Positions 55,184 to 64,000 of a stretch of 64,000 nt of DNA are shown here, piece by piece. The notes beneath the pieces were generated by a model. That model ran no database searches and was not told where the DNA came from. It was given only the letters and a program-made list of their open reading frames with translations. Position numbers and translations under genes: made by a program. The first letter of the stretch is position 1, and each line of letters opens with the position of its first letter. The DNA lies in the NCBI RefSeq assembly GCF_000021305.1, contig NC_011772.1, positions 5,244,001 to 5,308,000 on the forward strand, given 5' to 3'. The DNA is from Bacillus cereus G9842. Its GTDB lineage: Bacteria; Bacillota; Bacilli; Bacillales; Bacillaceae_G.

Positions 55184-55816
55184 ATGTTATTAATCGATAT
55201 ATTTACGTTTCTTGGCATTATCGCCGCTGCCATTTCTGGTACATTAGTTGGTTTAAAAAAAGATTTAGATTTATTTGGTGTCCTTTGTTTAGCTGTAGCT
55301 ACTGCGCTCGGCGGCGGTATTATTCGTGATATCATGATTGGTAACCTGCCCCCTGTCGCATTTGTAAAACCCATTTACTTTTTCGTAAGTGTATTATCAG
55401 CATTATTTACTTGTATGTTTTTTGAGCGCATCAATAAACTTCAAATCGTTATTATGCTTTCTGATGCTGTTGGCTTAGGCGTTTTTACAGCTATTGGTGC
55501 AAATGCGGCAATGTCACATCATGTTGACGCCTCATTTTTAGTTGTTTCAATGGGAGTCATTACAGGTATTGGAGGCGGTATTTTGCGTGACATTTGTGCT
55601 CAAGATATCCCTTACGTATTCCGAAAAGAGATTTACGCAATCGCTTCTATCTTAGGAGCAATTAGCTTCCTAATCACACACGCTATGGGCGCGCACGTAT
55701 TAGCTTTCTATGTTTGTTTATTAGTAACATTCGTTATTCGTGTCGTCACTGTAATATATAATGTGCATTTCCCTGTTTTCTTTAAAACACATGCTAAAAT
55801 TAATAAAGGCCATTAA
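55184..55816 (+). CDS. TRIC-type cation channel family protein (UPF0126)
   Basis: Membrane protein of 210 residues with seven helices in two similar halves, each containing a glycine-rich kinked motif: ALGGGIIRDIMIGNLPP (about 42-58) and GIGGGILRDICAQDIPY (about 128-144). That internal duplication defines bacterial TRIC/UPF0126 proteins, which form trimeric K+-permeable channels. The physiological role in Bacillus is unclear. No operon partner; hairpins follow the stop. Confidence 0.9.
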   Translation: MLLIDIFTFLGIIAAAISGTLVGLKKDLDLFGVLCLAVATALGGGIIRDIMIGNLPPVAFVKPIYFFVSVLSALFTCMFFERINKLQIVIMLSDAVGLGVFTAIGANAAMSHHVDASFLVVSMGVITGIGGGILRDICAQDIPYVFRKEIYAIASILGAISFLITHAMGAHVLAFYVCLLVTFVIRVVTVIYNVHFPVFFKTHAKINKGH

Positions 55817-55843
55817 GAGAATTCTATCTAGAATTCTCTTAAT
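55815..55843 (+). terminator. Terminator-like hairpin after the TRIC gene
   Basis: AAGAGAATTCTA/TAGAATTCTCTT palindrome overlapping the stop. Confidence 0.7.
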
Positions 55844-55860
55844 TTATATACTATTCTACG

Positions 55861-55912
55861 AACTAATATAGAGTAATTATATATAAGCATATATAATTAC
55901 TCTATATTAGTT
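55861..55912. repeat. Perfect 24-base-arm AT-rich inverted repeat
   Basis: Two 24-base arms (55861-55884 and 55889-55912) are exactly complementary around AAGC, followed by TTTT. It may be the true TRIC terminator or a regulatory structure for hemAT 35 bases downstream. Confidence 0.85.
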
Positions 55913-55918
55913 TTAAAA

Positions 55919-55934
55919 TTGAAAACGTTTTATA
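55919..55934 (+). promoter_or_regulatory. Candidate cre (CcpA) site before hemAT
   Basis: TTGAAAACGTTTTATA differs from WTGNAANCGNWNNCWW at one fixed position. It lies 14 bases before the start codon, a position compatible with a roadblock. Single-site match, so tentative. Confidence 0.35.
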
Positions 55935-55947
55935 CACAGGGGGAAGA

Positions 55948-57252
55948 ATGATGCTTGGGGTTTTCAAAAAAAATATTAATAAAACAAACGCTAGTATAAT
56001 CGAATTAAGTAAGGACCAACAAATAACTTTTAATGTACCTACTAATTCTGAACTGAAAATTCAAATGGATATGCTACACATTTCAAAAGAAGATTTACAA
56101 GTTGTAAAAGTACTACAGCCTTTTATTTATGCAGAAATTGATTGGATTACTGAAAAATTCTATGCCAACATTACAAAACAACCTAATTTAATTACTATTA
56201 TTGAACGTTACAGCTCTATTCCAAAACTAAAGCAAACTTTAAAAACACATATTAAAGAATTATTCAGCGGCAATATGCATGAAGATTTTATTGAACAGCG
56301 TGTTAGGATTGCCAAACGACATGTACAAATTGGCTTACATCGAAAATGGTATACTGCTGCTTATCAAGAATTATTCCGCTCTATTATGAAGATTTTGCAA
56401 ACAAAAATAACAACAATCGATGATTTTTCCTATTCTATAAATGTCATAAATAAATTATTCACTCTTGAACAAGAACTTGTTCTTGCAGCTTATGAATCTG
56501 AATATGAAAGAATGCAAAAAGAGCATGAGAAAGAAAAAGAACTAACTGCTATGACAATTACGCATATCGCAACAGAACTAGCTGCTGTATCTGAAAAGAC
56601 AAGCTCTTCTATTCAAAAACTAACCGCTAAGTCTGAAACTATTGTAGAGATTGCTAAAACAGGTACATCATTAGCTACAACATCTGAAGAAAAAGCGAAT
56701 AAAGGGAAAGAACAATTAAACCAGCAAAACAAACGAATGGGATCTATTCAAATGAATATGGAAACGATTATTACAGATACTCATGAACTTCTCGATATTT
56801 CTAACAAAATTAACGAAATCATAGATATCGTTAAATCGATCGCGGAGCAAACAAATTTACTCGCACTAAATGCTGCTATCGAGTCTGCACGTGCTGGAGA
56901 ATTTGGGAAGGGGTTTTCTGTTGTTGCTGGTGAAATCCGAAAATTATCAGAGCAAACGAAAGAATCGATATTTAACGTTACAAAGCTCGTCGAAAAAACA
57001 AATGAACAAATTACCCGTGTCTCGTCTTCCGTGAAACAAATTAGCTCTCTCGTATCGGAAGGAACGGATAGTATGTCGGCAACAGATCGATACTTCCAAG
57101 AAATTGTAAAAGATATGTCTAACTCAAAAGAACAGAATAAGAAAATTGAACATGAGCTACAAACTATTTCACAAGTCATGAAAGGAATTCAAGATGATTC
57201 CTCACAAATGGCTCTAACAGCCGATAATTTGCAACTAGAACTAAATCGATAA
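55948..57252 (+). CDS. hemAT: Heme-based aerotaxis transducer HemAT
   Basis: Soluble chemoreceptor of 434 residues: a globin-coupled sensor domain (about 30-185) and a methyl-accepting signalling domain (about 200-434). The proximal heme ligand is probably His125 in [15 protein letters not shown], and Tyr72 in FYANI corresponds to the distal-pocket Tyr. The MCP hairpin tip is [34 protein letters not shown]. No TM segments. It senses oxygen and signals to CheA/CheW, which lie elsewhere. GGGGG precedes the ATG. Confidence 0.95.
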   Translation: MMLGVFKKNINKTNASIIELSKDQQITFNVPTNSELKIQMDMLHISKEDLQVVKVLQPFIYAEIDWITEKFYANITKQPNLITIIERYSSIPKLKQTLKTHIKELFSGNMHEDFIEQRVRIAKRHVQIGLHRKWYTAAYQELFRSIMKILQTKITTIDDFSYSINVINKLFTLEQELVLAAYESEYERMQKEHEKEKELTAMTITHIATELAAVSEKTSSSIQKLTAKSETIVEIAKTGTSLATTSEEKANKGKEQLNQQNKRMGSIQMNMETIITDTHELLDISNKINEIIDIVKSIAEQTNLLALNAAIESARAGEFGKGFSVVAGEIRKLSEQTKESIFNVTKLVEKTNEQITRVSSSVKQISSLVSEGTDSMSATDRYFQEIVKDMSNSKEQNKKIEHELQTISQVMKGIQDDSSQMALTADNLQLELNR

Positions 57253-57314
57253 GACAAAATTCAGGTCAGGCATACTTTTCATCTGCACTGACTACTAAAT
57301 TTCATCTTTCATCA

Positions 57315-57343
57315 AAAAAAGAATCCAGAATGGATTCTTTTTA
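57315..57343. terminator. Bidirectional terminator after hemAT
   Basis: AAAAAGAATCCA/TGGATTCTTTTT around GA, for hemAT and the convergent GT-C gene. Confidence 0.88.
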
Positions 57344-58654
57344 CTTTCTGAAAAATATTTTTTGACAATACACATAACTCATATAAACACCAAAGCTCTG
57401 CAAAATAAACAATGCCGGCATAATTACATTGTAATATGCCATATCTACTTGGAAGAGCTTTAACAATACGTAGCCACTAATTAAAAATAAGAACAACATA
57501 TATCCCTCATTTTGTTGTTTCTTAATTAGGAAGTGTAATAGAGCTATATTCATAAACAATGTTACGGCTATATATATCAGTTTTTCACATTTGAAAAGAA
57601 TAGAATTTATCCCCTCCTCTGAAAACTGATTTATCATCGGTTCTAAAAGTTTAAATCTTTCTCCCTCAATCTCTTTTAACTTTTGATCAATATGCTCTGT
57701 TACACTTTGATTTTTCGATATTTTTTCCTCATGTTGCGTTTTTCCAATTAAGACAGATTGAACATACGTCTCATTCGCAATCGTATATTGTGACAGTCCC
57801 ATTGTCTTAATTCCATAATTCACACTAAAATGAGCAATATAAAATAGAATAAGTATCCCTATCATCTTTAGTAACACTTTTTGTTTCGTTGCTGATTGAA
57901 ACACTTCAATTAATAATATATATACCGTGATAAAAATAGGAAGAAATAATCCCATTGGGAAAATCATATTACTAAATGCAAATAAAATCGCTGAAAACAC
58001 CCACATATAAGGATGATCTAATCCTTTATATAAAAGTATGTAACAAGCAAAATAAAATAAAAATATTGCAAGTGACTCAGGAGTTAATACGGAACTCATG
58101 AATATATTTGGAATATACAGAGCATAAAATATAGAAGCAATACGCCCGCATTCTTCTCCAAAAACCATTGCCGCAATACGATAAATAAAAAATGCGGTTC
58201 CTGCGCAAAATAACACATTAAATAGTTGTAAAGCGAATAATGTATCACCAAATATACGAATAATTACTGACTCATATATAATAAAAGGCAAATGAGTTAC
58301 AGTCCCTATATTATTACCAATTGCAATCTGCTTTGCAGACTCATACATCACTTTCATATCACCAATTATTGGAGCATCTACAAATAACAGCATACTAAGT
58401 CTCACAACTATAGATATACTTATAAGAAAAATAAGAAATTGTTTATCTGTAAAACGATATTGTAGGATTGATGCCACTAACAAAATGAGTATGACGAAAA
58501 TTGCCAGTATGATTGTTACACTTGTTGTACTTCCTCCAAAAAATTGCTTACTTGTCTCAAATGCTGCCCAACAACTATAAACAAAAAATGCGAGCATCGC
58601 ACCGATCGTAATTTTATTGAAGAAAGATGAAAAATTTGTTTGTATATGATTCAT
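57341..58654 (-). CDS. GT-C type membrane glycosyltransferase (PMT_2-like)
   Basis: Polytopic membrane protein of 437 residues with about 11 to 12 helices. Architecture fits the ArnT/PMT_2 GT-C family: an acidic first loop with VDAPIIGDMKVMYESAKQIA (about 90-110), typical catalytic Asp position, and helices with IFYALYIPNIFMSSVLTPESLAIFL. These enzymes transfer sugars from polyprenyl phosphates outside the membrane. Similar in size and layout to the gene at 60851. Donor would plausibly be made by the Dpm1-like GT2 at 59683. Acceptor unknown. Confidence 0.75.
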   Translation of the reverse strand: MNHIQTNFSSFFNKITIGAMLAFFVYSCWAAFETSKQFFGGSTTSVTIILAIFVILILLVASILQYRFTDKQFLIFLISISIVVRLSMLLFVDAPIIGDMKVMYESAKQIAIGNNIGTVTHLPFIIYESVIIRIFGDTLFALQLFNVLFCAGTAFFIYRIAAMVFGEECGRIASIFYALYIPNIFMSSVLTPESLAIFLFYFACYILLYKGLDHPYMWVFSAILFAFSNMIFPMGLFLPIFITVYILLIEVFQSATKQKVLLKMIGILILFYIAHFSVNYGIKTMGLSQYTIANETYVQSVLIGKTQHEEKISKNQSVTEHIDQKLKEIEGERFKLLEPMINQFSEEGINSILFKCEKLIYIAVTLFMNIALLHFLIKKQQNEGYMLFLFLISGYVLLKLFQVDMAYYNVIMPALFILQSFGVYMSYVYCQKIFFRK

Positions 58655-58952
58655 ATGTCCATTGCACCTCTATTTCCATTCATAACAAAACGATTCTATC
58701 ATGAATGGGTACACGGCTGATAGGGAATTTCTATGACAAATACATAGTCATTACTTTTTACTTGCAATGTAAGCGAATCCTCTTTTACACTACATTTTAG
58801 ATAAAATAAATTTTCTTTCAGTTATATGAATACAAATACAGAAGTTTAAATCATTCTCTTTTGGAATACACTTTACTTCATTAAATATCTAATATGAGTA
58901 CTCCGCTTACACATATTATTCTGATTGAAAACAGACTATAGGGGCTGAATAT
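58655..58952. other. Intergenic region between divergent genes
   Basis: 298 AT-rich bases; no ORF, repeat or strong hairpin recognised. AGGGGCTG near the right end is the ribosome binding site of the thioesterase gene. Confidence 0.4.
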
Positions 58953-59465
58953 ATGGAAAAGAAATTCATGCGAGAATCTAAAGCAATTAAGACAACACGT
59001 GTTTTTCCTAACGATTTAAATAATCACCAAACACTTTTTGGAGGGAAATTATTAGCAGAAATTGATAGTATTGCTTCAATTGCGGCTGCAAGACATAGTC
59101 GTAAACATTGCGTAACAGCATCTATTGATTCAGTTGATTTTTTAACTCCAATTCACCAAGCTGATTCTGTTTGTTATGAAGCATTTGTATGTTATACAGG
59201 GAAATCTTCAATGGAAGTTTTCGTAAAAGTAATCGCAGAAAATTTACTAGCAGGCGAGCGTAGAATTGCTGCTACTTGCTTCATTACATTTGTGGCAATA
59301 AAAGATGGAAAACCTTCGTCCGTACCACAAGTACTCCCTGAAACTCAGGAAGAACATTGGTTACACACAACCGGTTTAGAACGTGCGGAAAACCGAAAAA
59401 AGGGACGTTTAAAAAGTAAAGAGATGGCTGAAGTTTTAACTTTAAGTAAGCCATGGAATATATAA
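58953..59465 (+). CDS. Acyl-CoA thioesterase (hotdog fold, YkhA-like)
   Basis: Cytoplasmic thioesterase of 170 residues hydrolysing acyl-CoA. The single hotdog domain includes NHQTLFGGKLLAEIDSIAS (about 23-41), with the NH...FGG active-site signature and Asp, and SIDSVDFLTPIHQADSV, matching the YciA/YkhA/BACH group. The C-terminal helix (LERAENRKKGRLKSKEMAEV) is typical. It appears monocistronic, and substrate chain length is not readable. Confidence 0.92.
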   Translation: MEKKFMRESKAIKTTRVFPNDLNNHQTLFGGKLLAEIDSIASIAAARHSRKHCVTASIDSVDFLTPIHQADSVCYEAFVCYTGKSSMEVFVKVIAENLLAGERRIAATCFITFVAIKDGKPSSVPQVLPETQEEHWLHTTGLERAENRKKGRLKSKEMAEVLTLSKPWNI

Positions 59466-59482
59466 TACGCTACTCTCACTTC

Positions 59483-59525
59483 ATACATGCACAGGTTTAT
59501 TTCATCCTTGCATGTATTTTTTATT
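59483..59525 (+). terminator. Terminator after the thioesterase gene
   Basis: ATACATGCA/TGCATGTAT arms around a 17-base loop, then six T. Confidence 0.75.
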
Positions 59526-59682
59526 ATAAAAAAATTCCAGCTCTTATCTTTTATTTACTGTTTGTCTCCTAAAATAACCCACCAGTTTTTCCTTTATTTT
59601 GCTATACTATTAATGGTATATTAGATAAGGTTCGTTTAAAAATAACTATAATATAATTAAGTATATAAGGGATGGTGCGATA

Positions 59683-60411
59683 ATGTCTATTGAGGTACCA
59701 ATTTCAATACCAAAAACGTTAATTATTATTCCTGCGTATAACGAGGAAGAAGCAATTGCAGATACATTAACAAGACTATTAAAACTAAAACAGCATTTTA
59801 CAGAATTAAGCATTTGCGTTATTAATGATGGATCACATGATAAAACAGCTCAAATCGTAAATGATTTTCCTGTTCACCTTGTGAACTTACCATATAACCT
59901 AGGTATTGGCTCAGCTGTACAAACTGGTTATAAATACGCTTATGAGAATGGATATGATATTGCAATTCAGTTCGATGCTGATGGGCAACATAATCCTGAT
60001 GACTTGTACAAAATTATAAAACCTATTGCTGAAGACCAATGCGATATGGTGCTAGGTTCACGTTTTACAGAGAAAACAGCTTATAAAGGTAGTATTTCCA
60101 GAAGAGTTGGTATTTTTTATTTTACTGCTCTACTGAAAGTACTAACAAAACAAACCTTTATGGATCCAACTTCTGGGTATCGTGCTATCAATCGAGAAGT
60201 AATTAAGATTTTTGCACATAATTATCCAAAAGATTATCCAGAACCAGAAGTCCTTATTCATTTAAAAAAGAAAAAATTACGCATTCATGAAATATCCGTA
60301 AATATGCAAGAGCGCCAAGGGGGACAATCTTCTATTACACCTCTTAAATCTGCATATTACATGATTAAAGTAAGCCTTGCTATATTGATGCAAAAAATTG
60401 TGAAAGGTTGA
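59683..60411 (+). CDS. Glycosyltransferase family 2 (polyprenyl-phosphate sugar synthase-like)
   Basis: GT-A glycosyltransferase of 242 residues, similar to Dpm1-type enzymes that charge polyprenyl phosphate with a sugar. Motifs are TLIIIPAYNEEEAIADTL, CVINDGSHDKT, QFDADGQHNPDD with the DxD metal site (about 95-97), GSRF and DPTSGYRAINRE. Lacking a C-terminal TM pair, it probably depends on its DUF2304 neighbour, six bases downstream, for membrane docking, as proposed for such pairs. The product could feed the GT-C proteins at 57341 and 60851. Confidence 0.88.
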   Translation: MSIEVPISIPKTLIIIPAYNEEEAIADTLTRLLKLKQHFTELSICVINDGSHDKTAQIVNDFPVHLVNLPYNLGIGSAVQTGYKYAYENGYDIAIQFDADGQHNPDDLYKIIKPIAEDQCDMVLGSRFTEKTAYKGSISRRVGIFYFTALLKVLTKQTFMDPTSGYRAINREVIKIFAHNYPKDYPEPEVLIHLKKKKLRIHEISVNMQERQGGQSSITPLKSAYYMIKVSLAILMQKIVKG

Positions 60412-60417
60412 TAATAA

Positions 60418-60774
60418 ATGCCTATAATTACCTTTTCATTTATCTTCATTCTATTATTATTTTTATTAATTATTAATTCTATTCGTCGTGGAGCTTTAGA
60501 AACTAAATATGCCATTTTATGGATTTTTGTTTGTGTTTCAATGGCAATTTTAAGTTCTACTGAAAAAATTATAAATTGGATTGGACAACTATTACACGTA
60601 GAATATCCTCCATCTGTTTTATTTTTATTTGGACTATTATTCTGTTTCATCTTAATTTTTGACTTAACAAGAAAAATTTCTAAATTACATCATCAACTTG
60701 TAACATTAACGCAAGATTATGCGTTATTAAAGCAAAAATTAAAAGTAACGCAAACTGAAACCGATAACGAATAG
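60418..60774 (+). CDS. DUF2304 membrane protein
   Basis: Membrane protein of 118 residues with three hydrophobic helices (about 2-20, 30-46 and 60-82) and a C-terminal coiled coil (about 85-115, TRKISKLHHQLVTLTQDYALL). The DUF2304 signature RRGALETKYAILWIFVCVSM is clear. Such proteins accompany GT2 genes of surface-glycan pathways and may be their membrane partner; no activity is known. It starts six bases after the GT2 stop, so the pair is an operon. Confidence 0.87.
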   Translation: MPIITFSFIFILLLFLLIINSIRRGALETKYAILWIFVCVSMAILSSTEKIINWIGQLLHVEYPPSVLFLFGLLFCFILIFDLTRKISKLHHQLVTLTQDYALLKQKLKVTQTETDNE

Positions 60775-60803
60775 TTTTCTATTTAAATATGAATATATAC
60801 AAA

Positions 60804-60842
60804 AAAACATCTTAATTTTTTAAAAAAATTAAGATGTTTTTT
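60804..60842. terminator. Bidirectional terminator
   Basis: AAAACATCTTAATTTTTT with its complement; serves the DUF2304 gene and the convergent GT-C gene. Confidence 0.9.
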
Positions 60843-60850
60843 ATTGCAAA

Positions 60851-62128
60851 TTATTTTTTTCTAATTAATAATTTATTAATTTTCATAATCGTTGCCACGG
60901 TCCCTACTCCAATTATAATAAATAAGAATGGTATTAACGGTAATGCATATCGTTCATATGCAACATAAAAACATGTTAAAGCTGTTTGCAGTAAAAGGAT
61001 TGACCATAAAAATGTAGTCTCTCTCCACCTTTTTAAAAGGAAAATAAATGAAAGTACTGTACATATTAAAAACGTCGTCTTAATAAAATTATATATTTCA
61101 TTCATATCCTTTGCAGAAACATTGAATACTTCAATATTATGCTCTATAGAATAATACGGTTTTTTCCAAAGAATTTCTGGTTTCAAGACTAAATAACTCT
61201 CTATCATAGAGCCCTTATTCGTTTTCCACCATTCTTTCATTTTATCAATGGCTATTTTTTCTTCTAACTCCATAAATTCATGCGCTTCAAGATTAGGGTA
61301 CTTTGCATGTAATTCTATTTCAAGTTCCCCCATATCCTTACCTTCTGGGTAACCTTCCCCTTGATACGTTCCAAGTAATAACGGATTCCCTGCCCCTGCA
61401 GTTAGTGGGATAAATTTATCAAATTGAATGTAATTGCGGGCCCACCATGGTCCAAGTACGATAAGTCCTATTCCTATGCTTATAATCGCCTGCTTCATCA
61501 TAATCCGGAATGGATAGCGTTTCATTAAAAGATACCCAAATAATAAGATTGGATATAAGGCAATTTGTACGCGGAGGTACAGTGCTAAAAAATAGAAAAT
61601 TAATACAATCAGAAGATGTTTCGTTTTATGAGTATCAGCTAATTTTAAACTCCAATATACTAATCCTAATGAAAGGAATAGAAACGGCCCTTCTGTTAAA
61701 GTTAAATTTTCCATAACAATCTCTGGAGGATACACAGCTAATAAGAAAGCACCTATTAATCCTGCAGCAGGATTCAATAAATAAGTACCAATCTTATAAG
61801 TTAGCAAAATACTAAGTACCCCTAATAGAATAATGATTAATTTGGCTATAAAAAGACCTTCACTGCCATTTCCAAAAAAGTAAAATACAGCAGCTAATAA
61901 GGCTGGAAAACCCGGCATAATATGAATCGTTGGTTTATCTGGTTCATGGTATGTTAACATCCCTGTTTCCAATAAAATATTTGCCGTTTTTTGATAACCT
62001 ATATCATCGCTAGCTATAGATAGATCTGCACCATGTGTTTGTAAAGTTGCAAAACGAAGTGCAAACCCGACAATCATAATAATCCCTAAAAGGACTATAT
62101 TAGATTTGCGAGTAAATCGCCCTAACAT
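60851..62128 (-). CDS. ArnT-like GT-C membrane glycosyltransferase
   Basis: Polytopic membrane protein of 425 residues with about 11 to 12 helices. The first extracytoplasmic loop has the acidic motif ASDDIGYQKTANILLETG (about 37-54), then KPTIHIMPGFPALLAAVFYF, the PMT_2/ArnT pattern in which the Asp is catalytic. It is expected to transfer a sugar from a polyprenyl-phosphate carrier to an extracellular acceptor. ATG at 62128 follows GGGAGAAGATGAG; a longer frame from 62161 lacks a good ribosome binding site. Confidence 0.78.
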   Translation of the reverse strand: MLGRFTRKSNIVLLGIIMIVGFALRFATLQTHGADLSIASDDIGYQKTANILLETGMLTYHEPDKPTIHIMPGFPALLAAVFYFFGNGSEGLFIAKLIIILLGVLSILLTYKIGTYLLNPAAGLIGAFLLAVYPPEIVMENLTLTEGPFLFLSLGLVYWSLKLADTHKTKHLLIVLIFYFLALYLRVQIALYPILLFGYLLMKRYPFRIMMKQAIISIGIGLIVLGPWWARNYIQFDKFIPLTAGAGNPLLLGTYQGEGYPEGKDMGELEIELHAKYPNLEAHEFMELEEKIAIDKMKEWWKTNKGSMIESYLVLKPEILWKKPYYSIEHNIEVFNVSAKDMNEIYNFIKTTFLICTVLSFIFLLKRWRETTFLWSILLLQTALTCFYVAYERYALPLIPFLFIIIGVGTVATIMKINKLLIRKK

Positions 62129-62353
62129 CTCATCTTCTCCCTTCAGATACATAACCTTCAAAAATTTTTTCTATATTTTTACAACACAATACGTTCTATA
62201 ATAAATACTTTTTATACAAAGTACAACAATAGAAAGTTGATTTACAAAGTTTATATGCGTTAAACTTATACAGATGTTCTTGTAATCTTCTCCCTTTCAA
62301 AGGGCTTGTATATATGGTGCAAGACATAAAAAACTTGAGGAGATAAAAATTCT

Positions 62354-63334
62354 ATGATGGAACAAAAGCAACTTGTTTCTGTTGTCATACCTCTGTATAA
62401 CACGGAAAAATATATTGAAGAAACGATGCAGTCAATACTAGATCAAACATATAAAAACATTGAAATTGTAATTGTAGATGATGGAAGTAAAGATCAATCA
62501 CCTTCTATCGTGAAAAACCTTGCCGAAAAATATCCGGGTCAAGTAAAGTACGTTCACCAAAAAAACCAAGGTGTTTCAGTAGCTCGTAATACAGGGATTG
62601 AAAATGCTAGCGGAGAATACGTCGCTTTCCTTGATAGTGACGACTTATGGCATCCAACTAAAATTGAGAAACAAATCGAGAGTATGCATAAAAACAACAT
62701 GGACGCGTGCTATTGTGGTTATATGAATTTCTACGAAGAAACAGGCGAAAAGGTTGAGCATACAACAAACTTTATTAAAGGTGATATGGCAAAAGCATTC
62801 TTAACACACCAAGTTGTTGCTCAAACAAGTACTTGGATTTTCAAACGCTCTATCGCAATGAATCATAATATCCGTTTTACACCAGGATGTAGTTGGGGCG
62901 AAGACTTGGAGTTTTTATTTAAGCTTATGAGTGTAACAAATGTATGTTATGTCGATGAATACTTAACATATTATAGAATCTTATCAGAAGGAAATCTTTC
63001 TTCTAAGTATAAAGATTATGAATTAAAAACAACAAAAGAGCTGGAAGTATTCAATCGTATGAAGGACTGGGTACATAATAAATCCCAAGATTTCATTACA
63101 AAAGATTCTCAGTCACTTATTGAGATTCTTGAGACTTATTTATTCCCTTATACGGTTATCAATAATGCTTGTATATACATTAAAGAAAACTCTCAATTAA
63201 ATAATGCCCAAGTTCAATTAATCAAAAAAGATATAAAGAAATATTGCCGTAAAATCTATTCAAAAAACGGAAAGCGTAGTAAAAAACTATATGCAATGCT
63301 TTGGTTTGTACGAATTAAATTTCTGTTTTCTTAA
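62354..63334 (+). CDS. Glycosyltransferase family 2
   Basis: GT-A glycosyltransferase of 326 residues. SVVIPLYNTEKYIEETMQSI opens the fold, IVDDGSKD follows, and FLDSDDLWHPTKIEKQI (about 93-109) carries the DxD-type metal motif. The GCSWGEDLEFLFKL region (about 179-192) has the catalytic-base ED. AGGAGA precedes the ATG. It is followed within 100 bases by a flippase gene on the same strand, so it belongs to a surface polysaccharide cluster continuing past the window. Confidence 0.92.
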   Translation: MMEQKQLVSVVIPLYNTEKYIEETMQSILDQTYKNIEIVIVDDGSKDQSPSIVKNLAEKYPGQVKYVHQKNQGVSVARNTGIENASGEYVAFLDSDDLWHPTKIEKQIESMHKNNMDACYCGYMNFYEETGEKVEHTTNFIKGDMAKAFLTHQVVAQTSTWIFKRSIAMNHNIRFTPGCSWGEDLEFLFKLMSVTNVCYVDEYLTYYRILSEGNLSSKYKDYELKTTKELEVFNRMKDWVHNKSQDFITKDSQSLIEILETYLFPYTVINNACIYIKENSQLNNAQVQLIKKDIKKYCRKIYSKNGKRSKKLYAMLWFVRIKFLFS

Positions 63335-63431
63335 ACTGAAAGTATAGTACTCACCTCTCTTTCCGTAAACAAATCAAATTTACAAATAGGACAGACAAAA
63401 AAGGTCCTAAAGAATAGAAAGGTTTTTTCCC

Positions 63432-64000
63432 ATGAAAACAAATAAGATTCTTAAAAATGCCTCCTACCTATTTGTAGGAAATATTACTGTTCGATTTGTA
63501 CTGGCTATTGCAACCATTTTCTTTGCAAGATATGTTTCTCCAAGTGATTACGGTATGTTTACAACTGCGTTAGCAGTTTCAGCTGTTATTTGTTACTTTA
63601 CAGATGCAGGCTTGACACATACGTTTATGCGTGAAGGAACGAGAAGCGATGCTAATATTAGCGTGCTAATAAGTAGTTATTTACGTATTCGTTTAATATT
63701 AGCTATCGTAATTTCTGTACTTTTCGCTATTTTTGCCCAGTTCTTCTATCCCGATGCTTACTTACGTGCGATGGTATATTGGGTTGTTCTACCAACAATG
63801 TTCGGAGCAACCTTACAAGGTGTTGGGATGGCTTACTTCCAAGTAACAGAACGCATGCAATTTACAGCTATTATTTCTGTACTACAAGGTGTAACAGCTG
63901 CTGCTGCCCTATTACTAGGGATGTCTTTCCAATGGTCACTTATGATGGTTGCTGCCATGTACGGGGTATCTAGTCTTGTAACAGGTGTTATCGCCTTTAT
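63432..64000 (+). CDS. Polysaccharide flippase (Wzx/MATE-like), 3' end missing
   Basis: Membrane protein whose first 189 residues are in the window; it has no stop before the end. It starts MKTNKILKNASYLFVGNITV and continues with helices at about 12-33, 40-60, 82-105, 110-135 and onward, including FFARYVSPSDYGMFTTALAV, a typical Wzx/PST family N-terminus. It would flip undecaprenyl-linked repeat units across the membrane for the neighbouring glycosyltransferases. AGAAAGG lies upstream. Confidence 0.88.
   Translation, partial: MKTNKILKNASYLFVGNITVRFVLAIATIFFARYVSPSDYGMFTTALAVSAVICYFTDAGLTHTFMREGTRSDANISVLISSYLRIRLILAIVISVLFAIFAQFFYPDAYLRAMVYWVVLPTMFGATLQGVGMAYFQVTERMQFTAIISVLQGVTAAAALLLGMSFQWSLMMVAAMYGVSSLVTGVIAF

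Noticed and set aside
1..64000. Defence island, prophage, transposase or toxin-antitoxin genes
   Set aside because: Looked for on both strands; every substantial frame belongs to a housekeeping, transport, sporulation, regulatory or glycan family, and no integrase, transposase or nuclease modules were seen.

Overview
The window is low-GC Firmicute chromosome, almost certainly from the Bacillus cereus group (cereus, anthracis or thuringiensis). Gene order runs parallel to the origin-proximal left arm of B. subtilis: ywiB-argS, speB/speE, pbpG-ywhD-ywhC-ywhB, ywfO-rsfA-lipL-pta-hemQ, cwlJ-gerQ-ywdK-ywdI-ywdJ, ung and pdxK. B. cereus-group traits overlie this, such as bcr1-type repeats flanked by TTTAT and a SAM-riboswitch metY-metA-hom set. 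There are no tRNA or rRNA genes, insertion sequences, prophage, CRISPR arrays or recognisable defence islands.

Region by region: 1-4.5 kb holds argS (cut by the window start), ywiB, an S66 peptidase, a YxeA-like protein and a PfoR/PTS-EIIC-like membrane protein. 4.6-9.3 kb holds polyamine synthesis (speE, speB), a MerR-MFS pair and a glycerophosphodiesterase. 9.4-14.4 kb holds a class A penicillin-binding protein, ywhD, a site-2-protease-like gene, a tautomerase and an HD phosphohydrolase. 14.5-18.6 kb is a Fur-box-controlled siderophore ABC importer. 18.8-23.1 kb holds a DUF1450 gene, rsfA, lipL, pta and hemQ. 23.2-25.8 kb holds a DD-carboxypeptidase and the spore germination pair cwlJ-gerQ. 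25.8-31.2 kb holds ywdK, ywdI, a K+ channel, ywdJ, a HAD phosphatase, a DUF3817 gene and ung. 31.2-35.7 kb holds an SGNH hydrolase/ABC exporter operon and a divergent LacI regulator/membrane protein pair. 35.7-39.5 kb is methionine synthesis. 39.7-46.4 kb holds a nucleotidase, a Crp-family regulator, an azoreductase, a GAF-sensor two-component system, pdxK and a GGDEF protein. 46.5-51.1 kb holds ybdD-cstA with an orphan LytTR regulator, and a NiaP-like transporter. 51.3-64 kb is mostly cell-surface polysaccharide biosynthesis (tagA, glycosyltransferases, an O-antigen-ligase/Wpa-like protein, two GT-C membrane proteins and a flippase cut by the window end), with a TRIC channel, HemAT and an acyl-CoA thioesterase between.

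The best non-coding signals are an exact match to the Spo0J/ParB site parS at 46479-46494, a SAM-I riboswitch with terminator at 39363-39526, a Fur box at 18620-18640, a near-perfect CodY box before cstA at 48850-48864, a bcr1-type repeat at 24668-24824 with shorter relatives elsewhere, and a 21-bp in-frame tandem repeat in the K+ channel gene. I found no clearly undescribed multi-gene system. The most interesting candidates are regulatory: a LytTR regulator whose receiver lacks the phosphoacceptor Asp beside a CodY-boxed cstA, a Cys-rich AirS-like sensor kinase, and a LacI-type operator combined with a hairpin over a ribosome binding site.
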